Position numbers and translations under genes: made by a program. Under the pieces are notes generated by a model. That model had not been told where the DNA came from. It saw only the letters and a program-made list of their open reading frames with translations, and made no database searches. A stretch of DNA of 64,000 bases from an uncultured Acetatifactor sp. (GTDB lineage: Bacteria > Bacillota > Clostridia > Lachnospirales > Lachnospiraceae), in contig CATKYJ010000015.1 in the NCBI GenBank assembly GCA_949840885.1, forward strand, positions 30,421 through 94,420. The letters run 5' to 3'. This document shows, one piece after another, positions 16,395 through 25,282 of this stretch (its first letter is position 1; the number at the start of each line of letters is the position of its first letter).

Positions 16395-17306
16395 ATGAGA
16401 GAGTATCTGAAGGGGTTCATGGAGAAATATTCTTATCCGGAGGAGGCCGAGGTTTTTTTGCTGGGGGCCTTCGACAGGATTGTCGCTGACGGAGGGAGGC
16501 AGGACGCGCTTGCGGGGATTCTACAGCGCTATGAGGCGGACATGCGTCAGGAGCACCGGCCTTTTCTGGATGAAATGGCTGCCATAGCCGAAAAGGCGGG
16601 GGTGCACAAGTATACGAGCCATCTGCTGCTTCAGATTCTCATGTCCCGGCATCTTCTGGAATGCTACCGCGGAGCCGGCATTGATGAGCAGATATGGCAC
16701 ACTACCATGAACGACCTGAAATGGAAGATGCTGGAATGCCGGGACGTGTACGGGATATGGGGGACGTTCGTGGCCGACTGGCAGGCAAGATTTTTCAAGA
16801 TGGATCGCTTTGGCTTCCTGAAGCTGCAGTTTGAGGCCAGCGCCCTGGGGCATCCTTATGAGAGGGACGGCGTGACCTTAGTCCCCGGCGTTCCCGTGAT
16901 CAATACCCATCTCCCCCGCACCGGGGAGAAGCTGGACAAGGAGAGCATGGACCGTTCCTTTGCCCTGGCGGCGGACTTTTTCAGGGAGCGCTACAGCATC
17001 GATCCTCCCATCTTTGTCTGCAACTCCTGGCTGCTCTATCCCGACAATCTCAAGGTGCTCTCGCCGGACTCGAACCTGTATGACTTCATCAGCCGGTTCG
17101 GAATAGTGAAGTCCTGGGAATCTGAGGATTATTCCGAGGCCTGGAGGCTGTTCGCCATGGAGTACAAGGGCGATGTGGACGCGCTGCCACAGGATACCTC
17201 GCTGCGGCGCACCTATGCGGACTGGATCCGCAGGGGCAAGAAGTTCGGGGCGGCAGAGGGTGTCTACCTCTACAGGGAAAATGGCCGCCTCAGGCAGGAG
17301 CAGTAA
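16395..17306 (+). CDS. GNAT-like acyltransferase (NAT_N/GNAT_C type)
   Basis: A 303-residue soluble protein. It resembles the two-domain 'acyltransferase domain-containing' proteins of gut Firmicutes: an all-helical N-terminal half (about 1-130) and a C-terminal GNAT-like half with GVPVINTHLPRTGEKLD and the conserved FVCNSWLLYPD segment. The acyl donor would be acyl-CoA; the acceptor is unknown. ATG 16395 is 8 nt after AAGGAGG; the upstream in-frame stretch from 16296 overlaps the promoter and is not coding. A dedicated promoter with operator suggests control together with the sugar genes. It may acylate or sense a sugar product (inference). Family assignment is from memory of sequence style and is moderately sure. 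Confidence 0.65.
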   Translation: MREYLKGFMEKYSYPEEAEVFLLGAFDRIVADGGRQDALAGILQRYEADMRQEHRPFLDEMAAIAEKAGVHKYTSHLLLQILMSRHLLECYRGAGIDEQIWHTTMNDLKWKMLECRDVYGIWGTFVADWQARFFKMDRFGFLKLQFEASALGHPYERDGVTLVPGVPVINTHLPRTGEKLDKESMDRSFALAADFFRERYSIDPPIFVCNSWLLYPDNLKVLSPDSNLYDFISRFGIVKSWESEDYSEAWRLFAMEYKGDVDALPQDTSLRRTYADWIRRGKKFGAAEGVYLYRENGRLRQEQ

Positions 17307-17431
17307 GGAAAGGCCGTCGTCTTTGCCGGGGCTTTGTATTTACCAAAGGAATTCCCGCAGTATTTGTATTGAAAATAGATTTTCTACGGTAAAAATTAGG
17401 CAAAAAAGCTTATAAAATTACAAAATCCTAC

Positions 17432-17459
17432 TTGACATTTACGTTAATTGAATTATAAT
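17432..17459 (+). promoter_or_regulatory. Promoter with embedded LacI-type operator
   Basis: Consensus TTGACA (17432-17437) and TATAAT (17454-17459) with a 16-bp spacer. The operator ATTTACGTTAAT (17437-17448), one mismatch from the palindrome at 2414, fills the spacer. This is a textbook arrangement for repression of the second GH141-like gene and, by read-through, of the importer genes. Confidence 0.78.
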
Positions 17460-17501
17460 AAAATAGAGTTGACTAATTAGCTCGGAAAAGAAACAAAAGT
17501 T

Positions 17502-17543
17502 AGGAAACAGGAAACAGGAAACAGGAAACAAGAAACAAGAAAG
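17502..17543 (+). repeat. Seven-base tandem repeat in the 5' leader
   Basis: Four perfect copies of AGGAAAC (17502-17529) are followed by two decayed copies (AAGAAAC, AAGAAAG). The array lies between the promoter and the AAAGGAG ribosome site of the 17555 gene. It offers several weak purine-rich anti-16S matches and no secondary structure. Confidence 0.7.
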
Positions 17544-17554
17544 GAGAAAGTGAC

Positions 17555-19789
17555 ATGAAACGAAGACTCATCTCAATGATGGCGGCAGGAGCTCTGCTCC
17601 TCTCTGCAATGGGCGCAAGCCTAGGCGTGCCGATGACTGCTCAGGCCACTGCGGCGGCCGGGGGAGCCGCAGTATACGTGGATGTGCAGAACGGCGCCGA
17701 CACCAATGCGGGAACCGAAGAAGCGCCGGTGCAGACCCTGAAAAAAGCGCAGGAACTGGCACGGGCACAGGGCAGCAATGTGACGGTATGTCTGCGGGGC
17801 GGCGAGTACGTGCTGGAGGAGCCGATGGCCTTTGACAGCAACGACAGCGGCCAGACCTGGACCTCTTATGAGGGCGAGGAAGCAGTGATCTCCGGCGGCA
17901 CGAAGATCACAGGCTGGACCCAGTACGACGCGGAGAAGAACATCTGGTCAGCCCCGGCACAGGGCGTGATCAGCCGCGAACTGTACGTGAATGGGGAGAG
18001 GGCGCTGTTCTCCCGTTGCGACAAGGTATCGGTGGCGGACAACTCGGCGTTCTTCAACAGCGTGACGCTGAAAAAGGAGGGGCTGCCGGATACATTCAAG
18101 AACCCCGAGGATCTGGAACTCGCAGTCCGCGCCACAAGGTGGTGGAGCGTGCTTCCGCTGGAGTCCGTGGAGACCAGCGAAGAACTCCACAGACTCTTTA
18201 TAGAAGAGAAAGCAATGAATGCCTATCGCTCCCTGGCCAGAGGCGAGACCGGCGATGAGGAAGACATAAGAGAGAAATATGTGCTCTTCATTCAGAACGA
18301 CTACGAGCTGATCGACCAGCCCGGTGAGTGGTACCTGGACAAGGGAGAGGACACAGTGTACTACAAGCCTCGTGACAACGAGGACATGTCCGCCGCAGAT
18401 GCCAGACTGGGCCGGATGGAGAGCCTGTTCGAACTGCGGGGAGTGAAGAACTTCCGGATCAGCGGGCTGACTTTCGCGGAGACGACATGGCTTCAGGGCA
18501 ACGAGCCCGAGGGAACCGTATGTCCCAGACAGGGAACATACCTGAACGGCAGCAGCCCCGAGACCTACCCGCTGGAGACGATAGAGATGGACGGCATGAA
18601 TGCCATTTATGGAGAGTCTCTGGACAATGTGGAGATCACGGGAAACAAGTTCCGCAACATAGGCGGCAACGCCGTTTATCTGGAGGACGCAGTAAAGAAT
18701 TCGTCTATCACGGACAACGATGTATATGATGTGGGAGCCTGCGGGATCATAGTCGGCGGCATGCGCGCCAAGTCCGAGAACCCTACGCCCCAGACCCTGA
18801 CGGAGAACAATGTAATCAAAGGCAACTACCTGAGGAGCATAGGCGCCATACACCAGGCTTCAGCAGCTATCCAGGTCGGCTATGCGGCCAGGACAATGGT
18901 AGAGTACAACACCATCGATGGGTGTTCGAGGATAGGAATCCGCATCGGAAGCTGGCAGGGGACAAGCTGGGCATTCTATGATGATCTTTCGGATGTCGAC
19001 GTCCAGGAAGCCCAGGAGCAGCGCACCATAATGCGGGAGAGAGACAAGACATGGAAGGATAGGTTCCTGACAGAGGACGTCCTGACAGTGGAGAACCGCG
19101 TTGCTCATAACCGAATCATGAATATGCACTATGAGACCACCTGGAATGCCAACGGAATCTACTGCATGGGTAAGACAGCAGACACAGTGATAACCGGAAA
19201 CTACATCAGCTGGTCGCAGGGCTCCGGGATTCAGCTCGACATAGGCTCCTGCGGCTTCACGGTGAGCAACAACGCCATGGAGGATGTCCAGAAAGCTGTG
19301 GAGAATGAGGGTGACTATATCAACGCATACTCCAACTACTGCGGGGCGGAGAACAAGGCTAACGGCGGTAAGGATCCGAGCAGCAACGCTCCCCAGGCCT
19401 TTGGCGAGGCGCCGGTGACTCTTTTTGAGGACAACGATATGTGGGACGAGGCGGCTGTGGAGGCGATAAAGACGGCTTCCGGCGTAGAGGGCATGGGCGT
19501 AGCCTACGAAGATCCGGAGTTGAAGCTGGTGAAAGTGGAAGTCCAGACAGCGGAGCCCGAGCCGGAAGAGACGGCCACTCCTGAGCCTGAGCCGAAAGAG
19601 ACGGCTACTCCTGAGCCTGAGTCGAAAGAGAGCACCCCTGCGGATTCGACGCCGACTGAGACAGAGCCGGAGACCAAGACAGACAGCGGCACGAACGTTC
19701 TGCCCATTGTCATTGGTGTGGTAGTAGTAGTGGCATGCGGAGCGGGAGGCGTCCTGGCATACCGTAAGAAGAAGTCGAAAAAGGATTGA
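17555..19789 (+). CDS. Membrane-anchored beta-helix glycosidase, GH141-like (second copy)
   Basis: A 744-residue paralogue of the preceding anchored protein. Signal peptide residues about 1-32 (cleavage after AQA), then VYVDVQNGADTNAGT, LRGGEYVLEEPM, a DSNDSG segment, ISGGTKITGW and IWSAPAQGV, the same GH141-type order, followed by beta-helix rungs to about residue 640. A linker made of repeated PEP-E-TATPEPE units leads to one membrane helix (LPIVIGVVVVVACGAGGVLAY) and a lysine-rich tail. No sortase motif is seen. It has its own strong, operator-controlled promoter and heads the transport and galactosidase genes. Likely acts on the cell surface on a complex glycan; fucosidase or xylanase activity is known for the family only. 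Confidence 0.8.
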   Translation: MKRRLISMMAAGALLLSAMGASLGVPMTAQATAAAGGAAVYVDVQNGADTNAGTEEAPVQTLKKAQELARAQGSNVTVCLRGGEYVLEEPMAFDSNDSGQTWTSYEGEEAVISGGTKITGWTQYDAEKNIWSAPAQGVISRELYVNGERALFSRCDKVSVADNSAFFNSVTLKKEGLPDTFKNPEDLELAVRATRWWSVLPLESVETSEELHRLFIEEKAMNAYRSLARGETGDEEDIREKYVLFIQNDYELIDQPGEWYLDKGEDTVYYKPRDNEDMSAADARLGRMESLFELRGVKNFRISGLTFAETTWLQGNEPEGTVCPRQGTYLNGSSPETYPLETIEMDGMNAIYGESLDNVEITGNKFRNIGGNAVYLEDAVKNSSITDNDVYDVGACGIIVGGMRAKSENPTPQTLTENNVIKGNYLRSIGAIHQASAAIQVGYAARTMVEYNTIDGCSRIGIRIGSWQGTSWAFYDDLSDVDVQEAQEQRTIMRERDKTWKDRFLTEDVLTVENRVAHNRIMNMHYETTWNANGIYCMGKTADTVITGNYISWSQGSGIQLDIGSCGFTVSNNAMEDVQKAVENEGDYINAYSNYCGAENKANGGKDPSSNAPQAFGEAPVTLFEDNDMWDEAAVEAIKTASGVEGMGVAYEDPELKLVKVEVQTAEPEPEETATPEPEPKETATPEPESKESTPADSTPTETEPETKTDSGTNVLPIVIGVVVVVACGAGGVLAYRKKKSKKD

Positions 19790-19807
19790 AAATGAATTTC
19801 AGGCGCA

Positions 19808-19837
19808 CGTGCCCCTCCCCCCGGGGGGAGGGGCACG
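19808..19837 (+). terminator. Perfect 30-bp GC palindrome between GH141-like and importer genes
   Basis: CGTGCCCCTCCCCCC (19808-19822) is directly followed by its exact complement (19823-19837). The RNA hairpin would be very stable. No U tract follows, so it may be a partial terminator or mRNA-stabilising stem that sets different levels of surface enzyme and permease. Confidence 0.5.
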
Positions 19838-19870
19838 CCGCATGAAAGATTCATGAGAATAGGGGGCAGT

Positions 19871-20830
19871 ATGAAAATAGCATTGCACAGAAAACCGAAA
19901 GGCGTATCAAGCCAATACCGTACAACGCTTACGTTTAAAAAGGACATGCAAAGGAACTGGACGCTCTATCTGCTGTTCCTTCCGATTCTGCTCCATGTCA
20001 TTATCTTTAAATATGTGCCTATGTACGGTACCATTATCGCCTTTAAGGACTTCAGGCCCAACCTGGGGATCTGGGGCAGCCCATGGGTCGGCTTTAAGCA
20101 CTTTATCAAATTTTTCAATGAGCCGATCTTTGACCGTCTGCTGCAGAACACGCTCCGGCTGAGTGTCTTCGGTTTTATCTTCGGGCTGCCGTTCCCGATC
20201 CTGTTTGCCATCCTGCTGCACGAGATACCGTTCAAAAAGCTGAAGAACACGGTGCAGACCATTTCTATCTTTCCGCATTTCGTGAGCACGGTAGTAGTCT
20301 GTGGCATCATCAGAACTTTCTGCGCTTCTGACGGACTGTTCAATACGATCCTGAATTCTTTGGGGATCCATCTGGGCAAACCGCTGCTGCAGATCCCAGA
20401 GGCATTCGCGCCTATCTTCATAGGCAGCAACATCTGGGCGGCTGTGGGCTGGGGCTCCCTGATTTACATCGCCGCCATCGGCGGGGTGGATCCGGAGGTC
20501 TATGATGCGGCAGCTATCGATGGAGCGGGGCGGCTCCAGAAGATCTGGTATATCATGCTGCCCAGCATCAAGCCCGTGTTTACATTACAGCTGATCATGT
20601 CAGTGGGCGGGCTTTTGAACGTGGGATCGGAGAAGATTCTGTTGCTGTACAACGAGACCATATACTCCAAGGCGGACGTGATCTCCACCTACCTTTACCG
20701 GAAAGGTCTCATCGATATGAGTTTCAGCTACTCTGCCGCAATTGACCTTTTGAACGCTGTGATCGCCTTTATCCTCACCCTGATCGCCAATTCGATCTGC
20801 CGGAAGGTGAACGATATCAGCCTGTTTTAA
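19871..20830 (+). CDS. Sugar ABC transporter permease, LplB type
   Basis: A 319-residue inner-membrane permease of the LplB/YtcP carbohydrate-uptake group, with six predicted helices. The N terminus starts with a charged stretch, then NWTLYLLFLPILLHVIIFKYVPMYG, which is typical of LplB. The cytoplasmic EAA loop is near DPEVYDAAAIDGAGRLQKIWYIMLP. It pairs with the next gene and the lipoprotein at 26963. No ATPase gene is in the window, so a shared MsmK-like ATPase elsewhere is expected. ATG 19871 follows AGGGGG; the ATG at 19853 lacks a ribosome site. Confidence 0.9.
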   Translation: MKIALHRKPKGVSSQYRTTLTFKKDMQRNWTLYLLFLPILLHVIIFKYVPMYGTIIAFKDFRPNLGIWGSPWVGFKHFIKFFNEPIFDRLLQNTLRLSVFGFIFGLPFPILFAILLHEIPFKKLKNTVQTISIFPHFVSTVVVCGIIRTFCASDGLFNTILNSLGIHLGKPLLQIPEAFAPIFIGSNIWAAVGWGSLIYIAAIGGVDPEVYDAAAIDGAGRLQKIWYIMLPSIKPVFTLQLIMSVGGLLNVGSEKILLLYNETIYSKADVISTYLYRKGLIDMSFSYSAAIDLLNAVIAFILTLIANSICRKVNDISLF

Positions 20831-20846
20831 GAGAGGAGGGAGAGAC

Positions 20847-21743
20847 ATGCATAAATTTAAGAAAAATCCGAAGACGATCATTGTGGACCTGTTCCTGGCG
20901 ATCCTGTCGATCTTCCTGATAGTAATCATGCTCTACCCGATGCTTTACGAGGTGTTCATCTCTTTGAGCGATCCAAAGCAGCTGGCGATGCAGTACGGCC
21001 TGATATGGCATCCCGCCGGATTCAGCCTGATAGGCTATCGGCTGCTGTTCAAGGTGGAGGGTCTGATGAGGGGACTCTGGAACACTATATACATCATGTT
21101 CTGGGCCATACTGGGACAGATGACCATAACAGGAGTGGGAGCATATTTCCTGTCCCGCAGCGGCAGCAAGGTCAAATGGAGGAAAGTGGTGGTGATCATC
21201 ATCCTGATTACCCAGTATTTCGGCGGAACCCTGATTTCGAACTGGCTGCTGATAAGGAACTTGGGACTCTACAACAATCGCTGGTCCCTGATCGCCCCGG
21301 GCTTAGTATCCATGGGCAACATGATTCTGATGAACGCCTATTTCCGCTCCATCCCGGAGGAGATGGAGGAGGCCACCAGGATGGACGGCGGGGGGCATCT
21401 GACCGTTCTGTTTAGGGTTCTCATCCCGCTGGCAAAGCCGGCGCTGATGGTCATATTGCTGTATACCGTGACGGACGTATGGAACGGCTGGTTCAACGCA
21501 AAGATCTATCTCACCAGCAAGGACCTCTATCCCCTGCAGCTAGTGCTCAGGAACCTGATATCCTCGGAGGGCGCGGATGTGATGGGGTCGGGACAAACCC
21601 TGGCGATGGGGATAGACGAGTACACATTGGAGGTCCTGAAAGCGGCGCTGGTGATCTTCGGCAGCCTTCCGCCCCTGATCCTGTATCCGTTCCTGCAAAA
21701 GCATTTGCGGGGCGGCCTGATGATCGGGTCGCTGAAAGGCTGA
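20847..21743 (+). CDS. Sugar ABC transporter permease, LplC type
   Basis: A 298-residue membrane permease of the LplC group (binding-protein-dependent transport, CUT1). The EAA motif reads EEMEEATRMDGGGHLTVLFR before LIPLAKPALMVI. It starts 16 bp after the LplB-type gene behind AGGAGG and should form a heterodimer with it to import oligosaccharides delivered by the lipoprotein at 26963. Confidence 0.92.
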   Translation: MHKFKKNPKTIIVDLFLAILSIFLIVIMLYPMLYEVFISLSDPKQLAMQYGLIWHPAGFSLIGYRLLFKVEGLMRGLWNTIYIMFWAILGQMTITGVGAYFLSRSGSKVKWRKVVVIIILITQYFGGTLISNWLLIRNLGLYNNRWSLIAPGLVSMGNMILMNAYFRSIPEEMEEATRMDGGGHLTVLFRVLIPLAKPALMVILLYTVTDVWNGWFNAKIYLTSKDLYPLQLVLRNLISSEGADVMGSGQTLAMGIDEYTLEVLKAALVIFGSLPPLILYPFLQKHLRGGLMIGSLKG

Positions 21744-21781
21744 CAGGATCCAATAAAGGAGATTATTAAGGAGGATATGGT

Positions 21782-23101
21782 ATGAAAATCACTTTCATGG
21801 GTGCGGGGAGCACTATTTTCGCGCGCAACGTCATCGGCGACTGCATGTGCAGCGAGGTGCTGCGGGACAGCGTCTTTGCGCTCTATGATATCAACGGGGA
21901 GCGGCTGGAGGAGAGCCGGGTCATCCTCGAAGCCATCCGCCAGACAGCGGGAGGCTACGGCAGCATTGAGTGCTATCTGGGCGTGGAGAACCGCAGGGAA
22001 GCCCTGCGGGGTGCGGATTTCGTGGTCAACGCCATCCAAGTGGGAGGGTATGATCCCTGCACCATCATCGACTTCGAGATTCCGAAGAAATACGGTCTGC
22101 GCCAGACCATCGGGGACACCCTGGGCATCGGCGGCATCATGCGCGCCCTGCGCACCATCCCGGTGATGGAGGGCTTTGCCAGAGACATGGAGGAGGTCTG
22201 TCCTGACGCGCTCTTTTTAAACCATGTCAACCCCATGGCCATGCTGACCGGCTACATCCAGCGCTATACCGGCGTGCGCACCGTTGGGCTCTGCCACAGC
22301 GTGCAGAGCTGCTCCAGGAACATCCTGAAAGTCCTGGACATGCATGATAAGCTGGAGGGGCGCAGGGACTTCATCGCCGGCATCAACCATATGGCATGGC
22401 TTCTGGAGATCCGGGACAAGGACGGCGTGGATCTGTATCCGGAGATCAAGGCCCGCGTCGCCGCCAAGATGGAGGATCCGGAATGTGACGACAAGGTGCG
22501 CCTGGACTACATCCGGAGATTCGGGTACTTCTGTACGGAATCCAGCGAGCACAATGCCGAGTATAATATGTTCTACATCAAGGATCGTTATCCCGACCTG
22601 GTGAAGCGCTTCAATATCCCGCTGGACGAGTACCCCAGGCGCTGCGTGGAGCAGATCGAGGGCTGGAAGAAAGAGTATAAGGAGATGCTGGAGAAAGGCG
22701 TAAAGAAGCATGAGCGCTCCAAGGAGTACTCCTCCCACATCATGGAGGCCTGTGTCACCGACGTGCCCTACCGGATCGGAGGCAATGTCCTCAATACCGG
22801 GCGGCTGATCTCCAACCTGCCTGAGGAAGCCTGCGTGGAGGTGCCCTGCCTGGTAGACGGGTCGGGTGTCCATCCCTGCTATGTGGGCCCGCTGCCCATA
22901 CAGTGCGCAGCCATGAACATGACCAACATCAACACGCAGCTGCTCACCATCGAGGCGGCCCGAACAAAGAAAAAAGATCACATCTACCAGGCGGCCATGC
23001 TGGATCCCCATACCGGCAGCGAACTGGACATTGATACCATCGTCAAGATGGTGGACGAGATGATCGAGGCACACGGGGATTATCTGCCGAAGTACCATTG
23101 A
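21782..23101 (+). CDS. melA: GH4 alpha-galactosidase, MelA-like
   Basis: A 439-residue GH4 enzyme that closely resembles E. coli MelA along its length: ITFMGAGSTIFARNVIGD for NAD, IQVGGYDPCTIIDFE, DTLGIGGIMRALRTIP, GLCHSVQ with metal ligands Cys171-His172, GINHMAW, YFCTESSEHNAEY and LDEYPRRCVEQ. It needs NAD+ and Mn2+ and should hydrolyse alpha-galactosides in the cytoplasm after import. It follows the permeases by 38 bp with AAGGAGG before the ATG. The other GH4 (3592) is clearly more distant. Exact specificity could still be another alpha-linked sugar. Confidence 0.88.
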   Translation: MKITFMGAGSTIFARNVIGDCMCSEVLRDSVFALYDINGERLEESRVILEAIRQTAGGYGSIECYLGVENRREALRGADFVVNAIQVGGYDPCTIIDFEIPKKYGLRQTIGDTLGIGGIMRALRTIPVMEGFARDMEEVCPDALFLNHVNPMAMLTGYIQRYTGVRTVGLCHSVQSCSRNILKVLDMHDKLEGRRDFIAGINHMAWLLEIRDKDGVDLYPEIKARVAAKMEDPECDDKVRLDYIRRFGYFCTESSEHNAEYNMFYIKDRYPDLVKRFNIPLDEYPRRCVEQIEGWKKEYKEMLEKGVKKHERSKEYSSHIMEACVTDVPYRIGGNVLNTGRLISNLPEEACVEVPCLVDGSGVHPCYVGPLPIQCAAMNMTNINTQLLTIEAARTKKKDHIYQAAMLDPHTGSELDIDTIVKMVDEMIEAHGDYLPKYH

Positions 23102-23117
23102 CCGCAGCCTGCAGCGC

Positions 23118-23142
23118 GGCGGCTCGGAGACGGGAAGCCGCC
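23118..23142 (+). other. Intercistronic hairpin between melA-like and GH42 genes
   Basis: GGCGGCT (23118-23124) pairs with AGCCGCC (23136-23142). There is no U tract. It is similar in kind to the stems at 4964 and 19808. Confidence 0.35.
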
Positions 23143-23176
23143 GGAGTTGTCCGGGGGCTCCCCCAAAGGAGGGCAT

Positions 23177-25225
23177 ATGGAGAAAAAAATCCTATTCCCG
23201 CAGGTAGGCGGATTCCTGCACGGCGGGGATTACAATCCGGAGCAGTGGCTGGATCGGCGCGACGTCCTTGAGGAGGATGTGCGGCTGATGAAGCTGGCTG
23301 GTGTCAACTGTGCGACATTGGGCGTCTTTTCCTGGGCTTCCTATGAGCCGTCCGAGGGGGAATTCCGCTTTGGATGGCTGGAGGAAGTCATGGACCGCCT
23401 GTATGCGGAGGGGATCTACACGATTCTGGCAACGCCGTCGGCTGCGAAGCCCGCATGGCTGGACAGGGCCTGGCCGGAGGTCATGGTGACAGGGGCGGAC
23501 GGCACGCGCCGCAGGCACGGGGAACGAGGCAATTTCTGCTTCTCCTCTCCCAAATACCGGGAGAAAGTGCAGAGCGTAGACCGGAAGCTGGCCGAACGCT
23601 TCGGATCCCACCCGGGCCTGCTGCTCTGGCATGTTTCCAATGAGGTGGGAGGCGAGTGTTTCTGCCCTCTGTGCGCGGAGCGGTTCCGCGGGCATCTGCG
23701 GAGGAGGTTTGACAATGACATAGAGAAACTGAACCGGGCATGGTGGACGCCTTTCTGGGGGCATTGCTACAATGATTTCTCCCAGGTGGATCCACCCTAT
23801 TCCAACGGCGAGAACAGCATTCCGGGGCTGGTGGTGGAATGGAAGCGTTTCTCCACATGGAACCTGACGGACTTCCTGAAGACGGAGATCCGGGCACTGC
23901 GGGAAGCGGCGCCACAGATTCCGGTTACAACGAATTTCATGGCCTTTTCCCAGAAGCTTGACTACAGGGAAGTGGCGAGAGAGCTGTCCTTGGTCTCCTG
24001 GGACAGCTATCCGTCTTTTCACAATGACAGAGAGGCCCTTTACGACACCATGGCGGGGACGGCGTTTCACCATGGGCTGATCCGCTCCCTGAAGCCGGGG
24101 ATCCCCTACCTGCTGATGGAGTGCACGCCCAGTGTGGTGCATGGGATGGATTATAATAAACAGAAGCGACCGGGTATCCACCAGCTGGCCAGCCTGCAGG
24201 CCATTGCCTGCGGCTCCGACTCGGTAATGTATTTCCAGTGGCGCAAGAACCGGGGAGGTTGCGAGCAGCATCACGGCGCTGTAGTAGATCATCTGGGCAC
24301 GGGCGACACGCGGGTGTTCCGGGAGGTGAGCGGCGTAGGCGAGATGCTGGGCCGCATCCGGGAGGCGGCGGGGACTGTGCCGGAGGCGAAAGCTGCCCTG
24401 CTCGTGGACTGGGACAACCGATGGTCCCTTCAGACGGGGCAGCTGGGGAGCAGACATACGAAGAACTATGTGGAGACCTGTATGGCGCTCTGGAAAGAAT
24501 TTTTCCGGCGGGGCGTGGAGATGGATATCGTCTCCTCGGAGGCGTCCCTGTCCGGGTACCGGGTGGCGGTGGCACCCATGATGTACATGCTGCGGCCCGG
24601 CACAGCTGCCAATCTGAAACGGTTCGTGGAGGAGGGCGGCCTGCTGTTAGCGACCTACATGACAGGCTATGTGGATCAGAACCAACTCTGCTATATGGGC
24701 GGCTTCCCGGGGGACGGCCTCTCCGAATTGTTCGGCGTGGTAAGCGAGGAACTGGACACGCTGTACCCGTCGGATCGGAACCGAATCCGCTTTTCGGACG
24801 GGGAAGAATGGGAGGTATATGACTATGCGGAGATCCTGCGCGTGGGAGATGCCCAGGCGCTGGGTGTGTATGCGGAGGATTACTACCAGGGCGGCGCTGC
24901 CGTCACCTGCCGCGCCAGCGGAAAGGGCAAGGCCTATTATGTGGCGGCCAGGACGTCGCCGGAGCAGATGGGGACGCTGTTCGAGCGGATGCTCGGGGAG
25001 GCGGGAGTGCCCGTGAAGCGGCTGCCAGAGGGCGTGGAATACCATCGGAGACGGGGAGAAGAGGGCATCTACGATTTCTACCTGAACTGGACTGCACAGG
25101 CGCAGACCGTGCCCTGCGCGGAGGGAACAGATCTTTTTACGGGCCTGCACACGGAGGGCGGCGCGCTTAAGCTTGAGCCTCTGGGCGCTGCGGTAATCCT
25201 GGCAGATGCGCAGGGAAATGTATGA
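23177..25225 (+). CDS. Beta-galactosidase, glycoside hydrolase family 42
   Basis: A 682-residue GH42 enzyme: GGDYNPEQW near the start, acid/base Glu156 in HVSNEVGG and nucleophile Glu315 in LLMECTPS. A four-cysteine cluster (GGECFCPLCAERF) follows the acid/base as in zinc-binding GH42 members. The trimerisation domain (about 390-590) and a C-terminal beta domain follow. It is cytoplasmic and should release beta-galactose, often from galactan or galacto-oligosaccharides. ATG 23177 has AAAGGAGG 5 nt upstream. Confidence 0.94.
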   Translation: MEKKILFPQVGGFLHGGDYNPEQWLDRRDVLEEDVRLMKLAGVNCATLGVFSWASYEPSEGEFRFGWLEEVMDRLYAEGIYTILATPSAAKPAWLDRAWPEVMVTGADGTRRRHGERGNFCFSSPKYREKVQSVDRKLAERFGSHPGLLLWHVSNEVGGECFCPLCAERFRGHLRRRFDNDIEKLNRAWWTPFWGHCYNDFSQVDPPYSNGENSIPGLVVEWKRFSTWNLTDFLKTEIRALREAAPQIPVTTNFMAFSQKLDYREVARELSLVSWDSYPSFHNDREALYDTMAGTAFHHGLIRSLKPGIPYLLMECTPSVVHGMDYNKQKRPGIHQLASLQAIACGSDSVMYFQWRKNRGGCEQHHGAVVDHLGTGDTRVFREVSGVGEMLGRIREAAGTVPEAKAALLVDWDNRWSLQTGQLGSRHTKNYVETCMALWKEFFRRGVEMDIVSSEASLSGYRVAVAPMMYMLRPGTAANLKRFVEEGGLLLATYMTGYVDQNQLCYMGGFPGDGLSELFGVVSEELDTLYPSDRNRIRFSDGEEWEVYDYAEILRVGDAQALGVYAEDYYQGGAAVTCRASGKGKAYYVAARTSPEQMGTLFERMLGEAGVPVKRLPEGVEYHRRRGEEGIYDFYLNWTAQAQTVPCAEGTDLFTGLHTEGGALKLEPLGAAVILADAQGNV

Positions 25226-25282
25226 TATCAGGGACATATGGATTTGTGCCGCCGGCTTTATGGCGGCGGAATGGAGGTTTTT

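Noticed and set aside
17502..17543. Possible CRISPR or riboswitch in the repeated leader
   Set aside because: The unit is only 7 bp, contiguous without spacers and unstructured.
13868..19789. Sortase-anchored proteins
   Set aside because: No LPXTG-like motif precedes the C-terminal membrane helix in either GH141-like protein.
19928..19939. CTTACGTTTAAA near the LplB-type start, operator-like
   Set aside because: It is inside the gene and imperfect; the four intergenic sites are clearly better.
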